64,000 bases of DNA from positions 19,357,522 to 19,421,521 of the forward strand of contig NC_059477.1 in NCBI RefSeq assembly GCF_018139145.2. The letters are read 5' to 3'. The notes below the pieces were generated by a model. The model saw nothing but the letters and a program-made list of their open reading frames with translations. It was not told the origin of the DNA and made no database searches. Below, piece after piece: positions 48,501 through 57,160 of this stretch. Position numbers and translations under genes: made by a program. Source of the DNA: Gymnogyps californianus. Lineage: Eukaryota > Chordata > Aves > Accipitriformes > Cathartidae. The stretch's first letter is position 1, and each line of letters opens with the position of its first letter.

Positions 48501-48838
48501 ATAAAATAGTTTTTAGCAGTTGAACTGCATGGAGTAACTAGTCAAAACCTGTGTATGATTGCAAAATGTTGTTTCGTTTGCTTTTTATGAATATTAGCTA
48601 CCTTTTCATTTCTGGAAATGGTTATTTCATCATTTTTCTTTTCACAGAATCTGAAGAAGACATGGCCCAGATCATCGAGACAAATGAGACAGATGATAAA
48701 GCACCAAGTCCTGAGCAGCTAAATAAGCTAGCTGAAGAAGTTGAAAAAGAAGCAGAAAACGTTTCAACAACTGAAGACTCTATCTCAGAGTCTATTTCAC
48801 CTGAACAAAGTGAAGAATCTTTAAGGAAAGCAGAATAA
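9529..48838 (+). CDS. LNPK: Lunapark, ER three-way junction protein (12 coding exons)
   Basis: Joined exons: 9529-9555, 10835-10876, 12070-12257, 15624-15682, 18900-18940, 26448-26528, 26617-26668, 33964-34182, 39353-39458, 40162-40232, 41494-41664 and 48648-48838. They total 1248 nt, 415 residues plus stop, close to the human protein of about 428. The ATG lies in a strong Kozak context (A at -3, G at +4) and gives MGGLISRWR, a myristoylation-type N-terminus. Order: coiled coil about 16-41, membrane segments about 45-65 and 74-98, a charged coiled coil about 100-130, Ser/Pro-rich linker 160-240, C4 zinc finger with C277, C280, C299 and C302, LNPARK at 305-310, then an acidic tail. Lunapark sits in ER membranes with both ends cytosolic, stabilises tubule junctions and counteracts atlastin; its zinc finger mediates self-association. 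No frameshift or premature stop was seen. Confidence 0.96.
10835..10876 (+). CDS. LNPK: LNPK exon 3 (42 nt)
   Basis: Encodes residues 10-23, AKPSTVEVLEKIDK, which match human lunapark at most positions. The acceptor is ttgtaagcag|gcaaag and the donor is aag|gtatgt. The acceptor is a tandem AAG-CAG pair, so use of the upstream AG would insert one Gln in frame. Both boundaries are phase 0, so skipping would remove 14 residues cleanly. Confidence 0.93.
12070..12257 (+). CDS. LNPK: LNPK exon 4 (coiled coil and first membrane segment)
   Basis: Encodes residues 24 to the split codon 86. EEFREKNQRLQKLWVGR forms the end of the first coiled coil. The hydrophobic stretch LLLYSSLLYLVTCLIVYLW is the first membrane segment, and TLPFFAFPL begins the second after the short loop CLPDEWMARL. 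Acceptor tatttacag, donor gat|gtaagt, ending in phase 2. This is the most conserved exon by eye against human. Confidence 0.96.
15624..15682 (+). CDS. LNPK: LNPK exon 5 (second membrane segment)
   Basis: Starts after tctgttttaaag and ends at ata|gtaagt. With the split codons at its two ends it encodes IIWFIRTLLIFFFSKRTERN. This finishes the second membrane segment and opens the basic cytosolic stretch. Enters after phase 2 and leaves in phase 1, in agreement with exons 4 and 6. Confidence 0.94.
18900..18940 (+). CDS. LNPK: LNPK exon 6 (41 nt)
   Basis: Encodes NDALEDLKSQKKKI, residues 106-119, the start of the second coiled coil; human has EALDDLKSQRKKI at the same place. Acceptor ccttcttttag, donor ata|gtaagt. 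At 41 nt it is close to microexon size; skipping would shift the frame. Confidence 0.93.
19820..19920. repeat. A/C-rich low-complexity tract (G/T-rich on minus strand)
   Basis: The + strand consists almost only of A and C, with repeated ccacc and several runs of five or six C. Its complement is G/T-rich with at least four G-runs, so the minus strand could form a G-quadruplex. The open frame seen there on the minus strand is a composition artefact. Confidence 0.7.
20747..21326 (-). mobile_element. Solo LTR, avian ERVL-like, with perfect 5-bp target duplication
   Basis: On the minus strand the element begins TGTCCTGATTTCAGCTGGGA and ends with GGTTAAACCACAACA. Both ends and internal landmarks (polyadenylation region, 'ccaaaggaatattccatacc') match an abundant neoavian LTR. 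It is flanked by acaat at 20742-20746 and acaat at 21327-21331, a perfect 5-bp duplication. There is no internal region, so it is a solo LTR. It is antisense to LNPK. The intact duplication and low apparent decay suggest a younger insertion than the copies at 4.0 and 62.7 kb. Confidence 0.92.
23294..23662. repeat. Imperfect long inverted repeat
   Basis: Arm pairs in order from outside in: gcaactggaagc (23294-23305) with gcttccagttgc (23651-23662); gaggtatttcttt (23350-23362) with aaagaaatacctc (23545-23557); gttcacacaaa (23371-23381) with tttgtgtgaac (23532-23542). Inner sequence also shows partial pairing (ccagagtacac against gtgtactgg). The order and polarity fit one decayed palindromic element, for example an old MITE or hairpin-type conserved repeat. 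Family unknown. Confidence 0.65.
25880..26240. promoter_or_regulatory. Putative conserved enhancer in LNPK intron 6
   Basis: AT-rich, free of recognisable repeats and dense in developmental transcription factor motifs. It contains TAATTG (25931-25936), TGACAG (25978-25983, MEIS/TGIF type) closely followed by TTAATTGG, CTGTCA (26077-26082), TAATTA (26162-26167) and TGTAAACA (26182-26189, forkhead type). The motifs are seen in the sequence; conservation and enhancer activity are inferred from look and from the HOXD-flanking location. Confidence 0.4.
26448..26528 (+). CDS. LNPK: LNPK exon 7 (second coiled coil)
   Basis: Encodes residues 120-146, LEEVMEKETYKTAKLILERF followed by DPESSAK. Acceptor ttttgtttccag, donor aag|gtaaga, both phase 0. 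The charged heptad-like pattern continues the coiled coil begun in exon 6, and the sequence is nearly identical to human. Confidence 0.96.
26529..26616 (+). other. LNPK: LNPK intron 7, only 88 nt
   Basis: Bounded by gtaaga and ttaattggcag. It is far shorter than the kilobase-scale introns around it and has a weak pyrimidine tract. If retained, the frame reads nine more codons and meets TAA at 26556-26558. Confidence 0.9.
26617..26668 (+). CDS. LNPK: LNPK exon 8 (52 nt, variable linker)
   Basis: Encodes EAELPSTGTSATPRPGQ, residues 147-163, plus one base. The final RPGQ joins to exon 9 as RPGQEIRQRT, as in human. The first part diverges from human, as expected for a disordered linker. Acceptor ttggcag, donor caag|gtaata. 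Confidence 0.9.
28658..28688. repeat. Perfect 12-bp inverted repeat
   Basis: gtttacagctag (28658-28669) and ctagctgtaaac (28677-28688) are exact reverse complements around the 7-nt loop tttaggg. It may be the core of an old transposon or just an RNA hairpin. The stem is too short for a microRNA precursor. Confidence 0.6.
28951..29020 (+). mobile_element. CR1 LINE, 3' end fragment
   Basis: Contains the CR1 3' landmark order: catggttta, ggttggattcgatgatctta, ggtcttttccaacc, then the terminal octamer-like repeat atgattctgtgattctata. It is strongly 5'-truncated, as usual for avian CR1. Sense to LNPK. Confidence 0.9.
30955..31045 (+). mobile_element. Ancient CR1-type LINE 3' end remnant
   Basis: The stretch catctacaaccactgtaaga, then gatgagatactgggatggatgagctattggtcttgct, follows the 3' end found in older amniote CR1 lineages (core 'gatactgggctggatgga', then 'attggtctg'). 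It is much more decayed than the copies at 28.9 and 41.8 kb. Its 5' extent is unclear and may reach back into 30.6-30.9 kb. Confidence 0.6.
33964..34182 (+). CDS. LNPK: LNPK exon 9 (Ser/Pro-rich linker)
   Basis: Encodes residues 164-236 plus one base, from EIRQRTAAQRNAS to TSVPGM. It is rich in Pro, Ser and Thr, with several SP and TP dipeptides. In the family this linker is disordered and phosphorylated in mitosis, which weakens junction binding. PPERTV and SNVLPRR, and the ending GSPATSVPGMG, are conserved with human. Acceptor tgttcttgtcag, donor atgg|gtaaac. Confidence 0.95.
34183..39352 (+). other. LNPK: LNPK intron 9
   Basis: About 5.2 kb of AT-rich intron with T-runs near 38170 and 38230. 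No repeat family, RNA gene or further exon could be supported. Confidence 0.7.
39353..39458 (+). CDS. LNPK: LNPK exon 10 (junction to the zinc finger)
   Basis: With its split codons it encodes GLHPPGPPLARPILPRERG and then VVDRVIEYLVGDGPQNR, residues 237-272. The segment is almost identical to human and leads into the zinc finger. Acceptor gtcttcctag, donor acag|gtaaaa in phase 2. Confidence 0.96.
40162..40232 (+). CDS. LNPK: LNPK exon 11 (first half of the C4 zinc finger)
   Basis: Encodes RYALICQQCFSHNGMALKEE and then FEYV, residues 272-295. The first CxxC pair of the finger is C277 and C280. Acceptor atgttttctag, donor gtag|gtaaga. The exon is 71 nt, and the next exon supplies the second pair. 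Confidence 0.96.
41494..41664 (+). CDS. LNPK: LNPK exon 12 (second zinc-finger half and LNPARK motif)
   Basis: Begins with AFRCAYCFFLNPARKTRPQA. C299 and C302 complete the zinc finger, and LNPARK at 305-310 is the motif that names the family. The rest, rich in Glu, Arg and Gln and ending QETQQTE, is poorly conserved with human and somewhat shorter. Acceptor tgcttttgtgtag, donor gaag|gtatgt. Confidence 0.96.
41750..41963 (+). mobile_element. CR1 LINE 3' end, with C-terminal coding remnant
   Basis: The frame at 41769-41877 reads RTTEEIKHWNRLPSKVVDAP and then SLLVFKRHLDNAL. This is the typical C-terminus of the CR1 ORF2 polyprotein, still open to its stop. It is followed by the 3' UTR landmarks gttggactagatgatcg and ggtctcttccaactgaa, and by the terminal repeat ctattctattcta. 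The 5' end is truncated at about 41750. The insertion is sense to LNPK and sits just after exon 12. Confidence 0.92.
47060..47510 (+). other. Purine-rich block in LNPK intron 12
   Basis: The + strand is strongly A/G-biased, rich in gaag, ggaa and gaga words, over about 450 bp. This allows a 75-codon frame at 47235-47462 with many Glu, Lys and Arg codons. No family was recognised and no acceptor-donor pair clearly frames it. It could be an old LTR or MITE piece, a splicing-enhancer-rich region or an unannotated exon; I favour non-coding. Confidence 0.35.
48648..48838 (+). CDS. LNPK: LNPK exon 13 (acidic C-terminal tail, stop)
   Basis: Encodes residues 353-415 and the TAA at 48836-48838. The tail is highly acidic (ESEEDMAQIIETNETDDKAP opens it) and ends SEESLRKAE. 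The segment ETNETDDKAPSPEQLNKLAEE aligns with human TEQTDDKIPATEQTNQVIEK, supporting the exon although the tail is fast-evolving. Acceptor ttttcttttcacag. Confidence 0.94.
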
Positions 48839-49605
48839 AGTACTTCAAGTGCCTTCTGTAGCTAGTTTTTAGCTTTGTTCATGCCTGTTGTTACTATTCA
48901 GGTGAGCTTTTTTTAATGGTACAACTTAAAAATCTCGCTTGAGCTTAAACTGCCTCAACTGCCACAGTATGTCAAACCTATGTGTAAAAGTGGGTATTGT
49001 AAATTAAGCATGTGTCTTTAAATAAGTTAACACACAGAATGTATAGTTGGTTGAAGTCTAACAGTCGTAGCCATCGTTCAGTTTGCATATTTAAAAATTT
49101 AAAAGTATAAGCTTTGCTAAGGGTGACCTATAATTTGACATCTCTTTAGCTCTCACACATAAAGAGCAATTACTGGCAGCAACTGATCTATAAGTTTGGT
49201 CTAGTGAACTTAAGATACTTTTTAATGCTTCCCTGTTGAAATGAATTGAGTACATTTTAAATACACAGATGTTTACAAGCTAAAGTGTCACCCGACATTT
49301 GACTTAAGCATATGGAAAGTGTCATTACGGTGGTGTTAATGTTATTCATTGTCTAACTTTTTGACAGAATTCAGTTAAATGGCACTCAGATAAATGGCAT
49401 CTCCTTTGGTATTTGCATTGCAGATGAACCAGAGGCACGTACATACAAAACTGTTTTGTGTTTACATAAAATATAGAAAGTCTCTGCACTTGATTGTACT
49501 TGAATACAAAGCACTATTTATACCTGTACAATAATGACAAGATATAAGTGAATTTTGTGCCTTTGTGTATTTTGTTAAAGGAAAATAAAGACATCTAGCA
49601 GCAAT
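48839..49605 (+). other. LNPK: LNPK 3' UTR to the first strong poly(A) site
   Basis: Untranslated sequence after the stop. The proximal end is inferred from AATAAA at 49584-49589, followed about 20 nt later by a T/G-rich element (cttgctttgtgatt). Longer forms using later signals are likely. Confidence 0.65.
49584..49589 (+). terminator. LNPK: Poly(A) signal AATAAA, LNPK proximal site
   Basis: A canonical hexamer 746 nt after the stop codon, with a T/G-rich downstream element at about 49606-49618. It is the first well-formed site in the 3' UTR. Confidence 0.65.
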
Positions 49606-49746
49606 ACTTGCTTTGTGATTCCTAAAACTGAAAAGAATTTCTGTTCTGCTGTATGCAGCTATTCTGCAGTTACTTTGTAGAAGTGCAGAAGGAATATAGC
49701 ACCTTAAAAGGAGCATGTCTATATGTAGCTAAGGTGGCTTTGATAG

Positions 49747-49752
49747 AATAAA
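49747..49752 (+). terminator. LNPK: Poly(A) signal AATAAA, second site
   Basis: A second canonical hexamer about 160 nt after the first; its downstream element is weaker. It may produce an alternative 3' end. Confidence 0.4.
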
Positions 49753-50016
49753 ATGGATCCCTGATCAACAGGGGAAGTGCATGTGCATTTGCCAAAAGAC
49801 TTTCCTAACTGTACCTAAAGTCTGATACTATTTATTGTTAAAATTACAATGAATATTTGCTGCTGGATTACTGAAACTGTACTTTTCTTATTGTATTGCT
49901 TTTCAAGCTAAGGACACTTGTTACGCATTTCCTGTTAAATATAACAGTTGGGAATCTGGACTAGAATTTTTCTGGTGCCTGGAAGTGAGGTACCTAAATC
50001 AATCGGATTTTTTAGA

Positions 50017-50022
50017 AATAAA
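50017..50022 (+). terminator. LNPK: Poly(A) signal AATAAA, third site
   Basis: A third canonical hexamer, followed by T/G-rich sequence (gtaacttggttgatttag). It is a possible distal 3' end for a longer UTR. Confidence 0.35.
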
Positions 50023-50025
50023 TGC

Positions 50026-53000
50026 TGACTATGGGTAACTTGGTTGATTTAGTAGTAGTTCCGATAAAAGTTTTATCGTGTGTTATGTTCTCTGTGTACC
50101 TCACTATATGGAGGGAAGGAGAGACTTCAAAAACATTTTTTAATCCATCGTCTTGGTCCCAAAGTGAACTGGTTTTACAGTGTAAAGGCAGCAAAAAGCT
50201 CAATCTTGGTAGCTCAAAAGCCCTCTACAAGAAAAACATGTTTCTAAATGTGACCTTAGCATCCATGTCTTTATATGAGACGTAATTATTACGTGAACAG
50301 CAATGATTAATTTTCTTTTCCAAATATATGCTTTATTTTCTGATTCTTTGGGGTTAGCTTAGAAGCTCAACCCTTGCATAAGTCAGAATCAAGTTTGGTC
50401 TGTATTTAGATAAATGAGGAAATTTTTTTCTGGTTCACTAACTAAATTGGAATTCATATTTTAATTAGTAGTCTTAATAGACAGAATGTAGGCATGTGAT
50501 TAAAGGAGTACTTGTAGGTGTTTGGCTATATATAAACAATTAGTAAAATCTTGTGCGTGACTGTCTTCGTTGGGAATACAAAGAAAACAGTCCCTCTTCC
50601 AAACATGTTTTACAGTATGAGAAAAGTGCAGGGTACAAAGTGACAGAGGAATGCATTCTTTCATGTTTTAAGAGAACGTATTTTGTATTTCAGAACTTTT
50701 TTACAATAGAAATAGCTTTGCCTGAAAGGTGACAAAGCTTACTCATTATTTTGTAAGACTTTCAGATGTTAATCTCTACACTGCATTTTGTGTCTCACTA
50801 ATTTATCTGTTTAAAGGCTGATTTCTTTGGAGAAAAAAAAAATCACAGAATACTTCAGTAATTCAGCACAGTAAGTTGTTGGATGTACTTACATTATAAG
50901 CGCTAAAAACAAGTAAAATTTGACATTATGGTCCCTCATATGGGATATGAATGCATGAATTACTGTAACTTCAGAAGTTAAGGTTACTCTAGGCCCATGT
51001 ATTATTTCCTTTTAAAAATTTGTATCTTAAGTGTCAGGCTTTTTGTAGAGTAATTTTACGTCCTTCCCATGACAAGCAACCACTGAGCTGTAATGCATAA
51101 AATATCTATTGAATTGACTGAGAAAATAATCTTGATACTGGAGCTATACGTTAAAATTTTTTCATTAGCCTGGAAGATGTCTGTTTTCAGATGTCCTGCT
51201 TTTGTCAAGGAAACTGATGCTTTTTAGGTTGTTGGGAATCTGAATTTTTTTTTTTTAAAAAGGAGAGTCAGTATCTGGTATGGGGTGGGGTGTTATTTCT
51301 CCCAATATTCTTAAACGTGACATTAGCAACTTGCCACAGGAATGATTGATACTTTCTGTTTAATATGTTACTGAAAGATCAAGTAGAAACAGTCAACCTG
51401 ATGTGAAAACAAATACTTGTTAAAATGTGAAAACCTAGCTCTATGAGACCTAAGACTACCTAGAATTTTTGAGGAGGGGGAAGAATAAGTGAGTTTTAAG
51501 CACATGGTAGTTTTCCTGAAAGACTTTCATGCTAAAAAAAGTGTCCAAGCAGTTGTTCCCATTAATTGCTTCAGAAGGCTTGAAAAAGATGTTATGGATG
51601 TCCTGGTATTTTGGTAGAAAAAGATCTATTTTTAACTTTCTAATTTTTCAGAATTTTAAAGCAGCTATAGTGAATGAGGGTAGAGGCTTAATTAATCTGT
51701 AAGTGAATTCAGGCTCAGGGAGATACATATGACAGTAACAGACTCTGGGCTTTCCTCAATTTACAGTAGGCATTCACATGTTACTTCTGCCAAGTAGGTG
51801 TGCCCCAGCCCTGATGAATGTGAGACGAGGATTCTGTTTCTGCAGCAGTTGCTTCTTGGCTTCTGTCTACTGTAAGTGTGGGAATAGTAAGAGATGCCTG
51901 TCCAAAATACCTCTTAGTGAACAGCAGTAGCCACACTTAGTTGTGTCTTTGTAACACCAAAAAACTTGGAAGTAGGAGTATGTAGAGCAAAAAGGTACAG
52001 CAATTGTCAGTGATATTTAATCCAGCTGCAGACTGACTCTCAAAAGAGGAGGAGGTGGAAGAAAGTAGAGGGGAAAAAATGTAGCAAATGCTATGGTTCC
52101 ATGTTTTGTTGTCTTCTGGCTTCCTGGTAGGTACTTGAATCTTAATTTTTTCAAAAGTACTTAAAAGCCTGGTCCTGTGAAAATCTCACTTCTGAGAGAT
52201 GTTATACAAGCCCCCTTTCTTCCTGTGGCCTGGATGAAAAGCAAAATCGAGGGGGGTAGTAAAGTAATACTTGGCAAGCTTGTTGGTACCATGGTTTTAT
52301 TGCTTCTGAAATATTGTGAGTAATTGCAGAGATCTCCTTTTATTCAAACATAGTTTGTATATTAGGGAGAAATTATCTGGGCTATGTAAAATCTGCCACG
52401 AAAGACAAATGAGTGTTCTAATTCAAAATAAATTGAAATGAGTCAGTTGGTCAAATTTAAGTTTTACGAAGAAGCCTGCAGAACAGGGAAATGAGGGAAT
52501 GTTACTTCAAATTCTAATAATTATTCTAAAGGAGAACACAATTGATTACCCTTGGAGATTTTAACAGAAATAGATCATTTAGGGGAATCTGGGTATGAAG
52601 ATGGCTTGTCTCAAGAAAGCTGTTCAGCCTACATGCAGGAAAAGCAGAAGCTCACAAGGAAAGGCAAAAGAAGATGATGTGGAAGCTGACAATTTATGGA
52701 CTGGTCTAGAGGTTATCAAAAGCATATAACTAGGGGTGTGTATGGTTGCCTTGAAGTCAAGAACAAGAAGGTTGAACCCCATGTGGTACGTGAGTAGAAG
52801 CCAATGGAAGGATTTAAAGAATGATAGAGTGAAACAGATGGGGGGGGGGAGGGAGAGTGGTTTTGTCTGTCAGAACAAGGTCTTAATCAAGATACAAAGA
52901 TAAGAGCTTGAAAAGATTTTTTTCAGAAAATGTAGCAGGGTTTGGCTATTACTACATGGCAGTACATACCTCAGGTTAATATCATGTTCTTATGTCAGAA

Positions 53001-56000
53001 ATAATAAGGATGCAATTGACAAGGAATCATATTGGAGAAACTTGTTTGCTTTTTAGATTAATTCCAGAATAAGCAGATGACAATAACTTGGTATAAGACT
53101 GTCTAGCTATTACTAGAGATGATGGTAGCAAAGTTGCTCTTATCCTTTTTTATTTAAACATAAAAACTTAGAAATTCTTTTCTACTTCTAGGACTAGTGA
53201 AACTGTAGCAGTAATTAGTTTTTATAACCTTATTAACCTTCAAAGGCTAGGAGAAACACTTCTCTAGTGCATGGTTCTGAACTTAGCAATATTTGTGCAC
53301 TTGGGGATCTGTGGTGATGGAGGAGTGAGTAGGCTAAACTGTTCATTATTCAATAGTTAAGTCTGCTATTAAAAACTTCAAAAGTCTTAGTCTTCATAAA
53401 GTCTGAATATTTTCAGTACAAGAGTACTGGATGTAAAGAAAATTCTAAATAAGCTGCTTCTGGAGTGAGGTTTTGTTAGCTCTTCCACAATGAGAAAGAC
53501 TGTCCATGGGTAAGGAATGGCCTCTCTGTGAATGTTTCACTAGAACAACCTTGAAGATTCATTTTGCATCTTTGTTGGTAAATAATCATTTGACCAGTTC
53601 ACTGAGTGTTCTCAAGCAAAATCTTTAGGCCCTCATTTCTTTCCATGTCTTGCGGATTGGTTTTTTTGCCTAATATCTCTAAGATGTTTGTTCTTGTCCA
53701 GTCACGTGGTTAAAAGTGCCTCAGATCTCAACATCTCATGTTTCAATTACTTTCTTGCATTGATAATGCAAACCTGTCCAGATTTCTGGTGTAGTTAGCC
53801 TCTGAAGTTTCACATATATGTTTGTAGTGTATAGGAGACTGTATAGAAGACGCATCTCTAATACAAACTAATTTAAAAAAAGACTGCAAATACATCAAGT
53901 GCATGAACACTAGGAGGAAAGTAAGTTTTCCACAGATAAACTCAGACTGGAAGTTTGAAAGTTCCTAATAGTTTGGACAAATAGCCTTGCAGGAGGCATT
54001 AGGTTTAAAATGGAGTTTGAGAATGAGAGGGTAATAGATTACTCCGTGACCAATGGATTCTTTCTAATGGTGTGCACCCTTCCTGGTTTCGCTTAATGTA
54101 TTAAATGACATGATTTGTGTGATAGTTCATGGAAGAGATTTTTGGCTGTTGTCAAAGTTTTGATTCACTGAAAGGAAAGTGTTTGTGAAACTGTTAATTA
54201 CTGATCTGTGGCAGTGCTCCTCTCTTCCAGTGTGTGGTCTTTAGGCGGAGTTCATGTGTCTCAAGTTTGTGGAGGGTGATGAAAGTGAGGAATTACAACT
54301 GACTCCTCTAATGCTAATGTTCCTAGGGGGCTGATTGGCATAGGGCTGTTGGCTTCCAGGTCTTGGTGTGTAGTAACGCACCAAAGCTTCTGTCAGAGGA
54401 CAAACTGTAAACTTCAATCAGAAGTGTGCCATACCTGAGATTGTATCTGGTAGTCTGAAATTAAGTATACTTCATGCTCTGGATTCTGGCTCTTTGGAGG
54501 AAAATGATGGCATCCTGAGTAGGTGGGAATTTCTTAGCACTTGGTCCTTACTAGGGGTTTGTTTACAGAACAAATAGAGTAAGTTATAATAGCGTTTAAC
54601 AGTAGGAACTGCTACCCTCCAGCATTTAAAAAAAAAAAAAGTTGTCCCTTAAGATTGTGCGTCTCAAGGAATTTGACTTCTCTTCGCCACTGCTTTTGAT
54701 TTGTGAACCTCTCTGGGGTCCTGTCAGGTCACATTCAATCTTTTCTCTGCAAGAATAAGACCTAGAGAGGTGTATGATGGGCAGGATAGAGAGAAGGGTT
54801 TTAAAATGAAATGTATTGATTATACAATAATTTGCTCCCAAACCATGGGGTTTTGAGATTAAAGCAAACACTTCTAAGATTCTTGATAGATTATCTAACT
54901 TGGCAACAGTGCAAAATCTAAAGCACTGAATCATAACATAACCCTTTCAAGGTTGCATAAAATCAATTTGATCATGACTTAATTTTTGCATAGAGGGGAG
55001 GGTCCTGACTGATTCTCGTAATACTAGTTATTTCTCGTTGTAGTCACTGTGGGAATAAGGCTACTTCAGGACTGCGTCTATACGTACCTAGCATTGTACT
55101 GCTAGGATTCTCAGTAAACAATTACTAATGTTTTTCAGGAGGTCTTCATAAGCCTTTGCCACTGTGAAATCATGTATTCTCCTTTTATTGTGTGACAAAA
55201 ATAATTTGCAAAAGGGAGATTGCAACTGCCAGAGAGAAATACATGCAGCAAAATCCTGAAATAATCAGATATAGGAGATAACAAGGGGTGCAGATACTGG
55301 AGATCTGGCAATTTTGGGTGTTCAATTTTGTAAATTCAAATTCATCTCTGAATTTGTAACTTACATTGAAATAATTCTTTCTCTTTCCATTTTGCTGCCT
55401 AAATGAAAATAGAGATGCTGGATTTGTAGAAAACTCAAGCAACAAAGACCTTCCAGCTCTCCTGAAATGGTCTGCCCTCTAATTGCTTGCATTGCTTCAG
55501 GGAGTTCTACTCAGTTGACAAAACTTAATTTTGACTTGTTCAGCACACAAAGAAAAACATTTTACAAAAACACCACAAAAATTCATTTTAAGAAAACTAT
55601 TTTAAATGATGTTTTAGAAGAAATGTGAAAGTTGGTATTTCTTAAGGAATGTTTGAACTTATTTTTCTGTATATTAAGCTTTTATTTAAACAGGAGATCT
55701 TGTATATTTATAGTTTAAGTTCTTATTGTTGTAATAGCCTTGTTGTTCCATTAGTAAAGGGTATGTGTGTTTATGTACTATAAATAGTATCTTTAATCAG
55801 AGTATCATTTTAATCCTAGCTGTGGCCTTGACCAGTAGTTACATCACCTGCTGTTGAAACGCCATTAAAATCAATGGCAAAGACATTAGTTAGTGTGAAT
55901 TCTTAGGGTCTAATAGACTTCATGAAATGTCTGTCTTAGCTTTTCTGCTTGTAATTGAGAAAATATTTAAACTTGTGGTCCCCTTTTGAAATTTAGTATT

Positions 56001-56879
56001 TTACCCAATGAAGCAAATTTTAAAGAGTATGAAATTAAATTATATAGCTTGTTGTTTGAATATATGCTGCCTTTGCTGTGTATGTAACTTCCTGAGGAAA
56101 AACCTGATTCTGAAAAAGCTATTGAATATTCATCTGATCTGGATTACGATGATGGCTGGGGTCAGAGTCAGGTTGCTTTTTGCATGGTAGTGATTTACGG
56201 TTTTAAGGTGATAATTCTGCTTAGTAGTTCATTCTGTGCTGGCTGTACTCAATCAACTTGGATTTCATAGATTTATTTTTTTTAAAGGACCTCATATGTT
56301 ACCAAAACAAGGATGAGGGTGCCCCAGCTTCTTCAGTGCGGCCCCCGCCCCCCAGTTGGACTGGCATACGTAGGAAAAGAAAGTTGTTCAAGGTTGAGTA
56401 GGTTCTGATAAGACCCATTTATCTGTGCTACAACCAATTGTGAGAAGTCCTGGCTCATGGCATGAACAGCCAGCTACCCACCCTCAAAGGTCAGCCTGGC
56501 ACGACTGCAAAGTTTTGTGTGCACAGTGAAGTAGAGGCATGGAAAACCTGCCTTGACTCAGAATAAAAAACTGTGTGCCAACTTCAGAGGGGATTGTGGA
56601 GTTGTGAAGATGCTGATTTTGGCCTGCGATTCCGTAGACATACATTTCAGGGTGGGTATTACAGGTTTTATTGTATCTAAATGGTGATTTATGTCCTTAT
56701 TCCTGCATTATTGTCCACAAGGTACTGCCCCCGTGTCACAGGCCTGTATTACCTAATTTTTTCAGACTGTTTCATTTTCATTAGTACAGCTGCTTTAGCC
56801 TGTGATCAGTGTACTGCACCTCATTGATAATCTAAGAGAGTATTAGATGCACAGAAGTGACACCTAACCCTGTCAGTCT
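50026..56879. other. Downstream intergenic DNA (or distal 3' UTR)
   Basis: AT-rich with many short, non-homologous open frames. A poly-G run lies at 52842-52850 and a poly-A run near 54628. I see no exon chain. Part of the left side may be a longer LNPK 3' UTR. Confidence 0.55.
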
Positions 56880-57160
56880 GGCTTAATTGACCCCTCAGCT
56901 TCTGAAACATGGGTTCATTTTTTTAAAACCCAAGTTAGCCCGACATCCATTTTCACACACATTCTGGGCAGTTTAAAGGTTGGTCGGAATCGAATATTGC
57001 TCTTTCAAATTTGATAATGTATGAGTACAGAACTGTGACCTTTGATACGTAGTAATACATCAACATGACACGAGCAGTAAGTATAGCAATTACCTTTACA
57101 ACGCTTGAGATTGTGTTTTAGTTCTCATCTTGTAAGCAATTATTTCAGGAAAAAAAGGAT
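56880..57160. promoter_or_regulatory. Putative conserved regulatory block downstream of LNPK
   Basis: Non-repetitive, with evenly mixed sequence and developmental motifs: CCTTTGAT (57039-57046, TCF/LEF type) overlapping tgacctttg (nuclear receptor half-site type), and caattacc and caattatttc (homeodomain type). Motifs are seen; function and conservation are inferred. Confidence 0.3.

Larger units (their letters stand above)
41665..48647 (+). other. LNPK: LNPK intron 12
   Basis: About 7 kb. A CR1 3' end lies within 100 bp of the exon 12 donor. A purine-rich block occupies about 47060-47510. A hairpin ctaatgtct-ttc-agacattag is at 45796-45816. No extra exon could be identified, although the poorly conserved tail means one could be missed. 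Confidence 0.7.

Noticed and set aside
52740..52835. Stretch resembling a dispersed repeat ('gaagccaatggaaggattta' type wording)
   Set aside because: It has the feel of an old amniote repeat, but I could not assign a family or boundaries.
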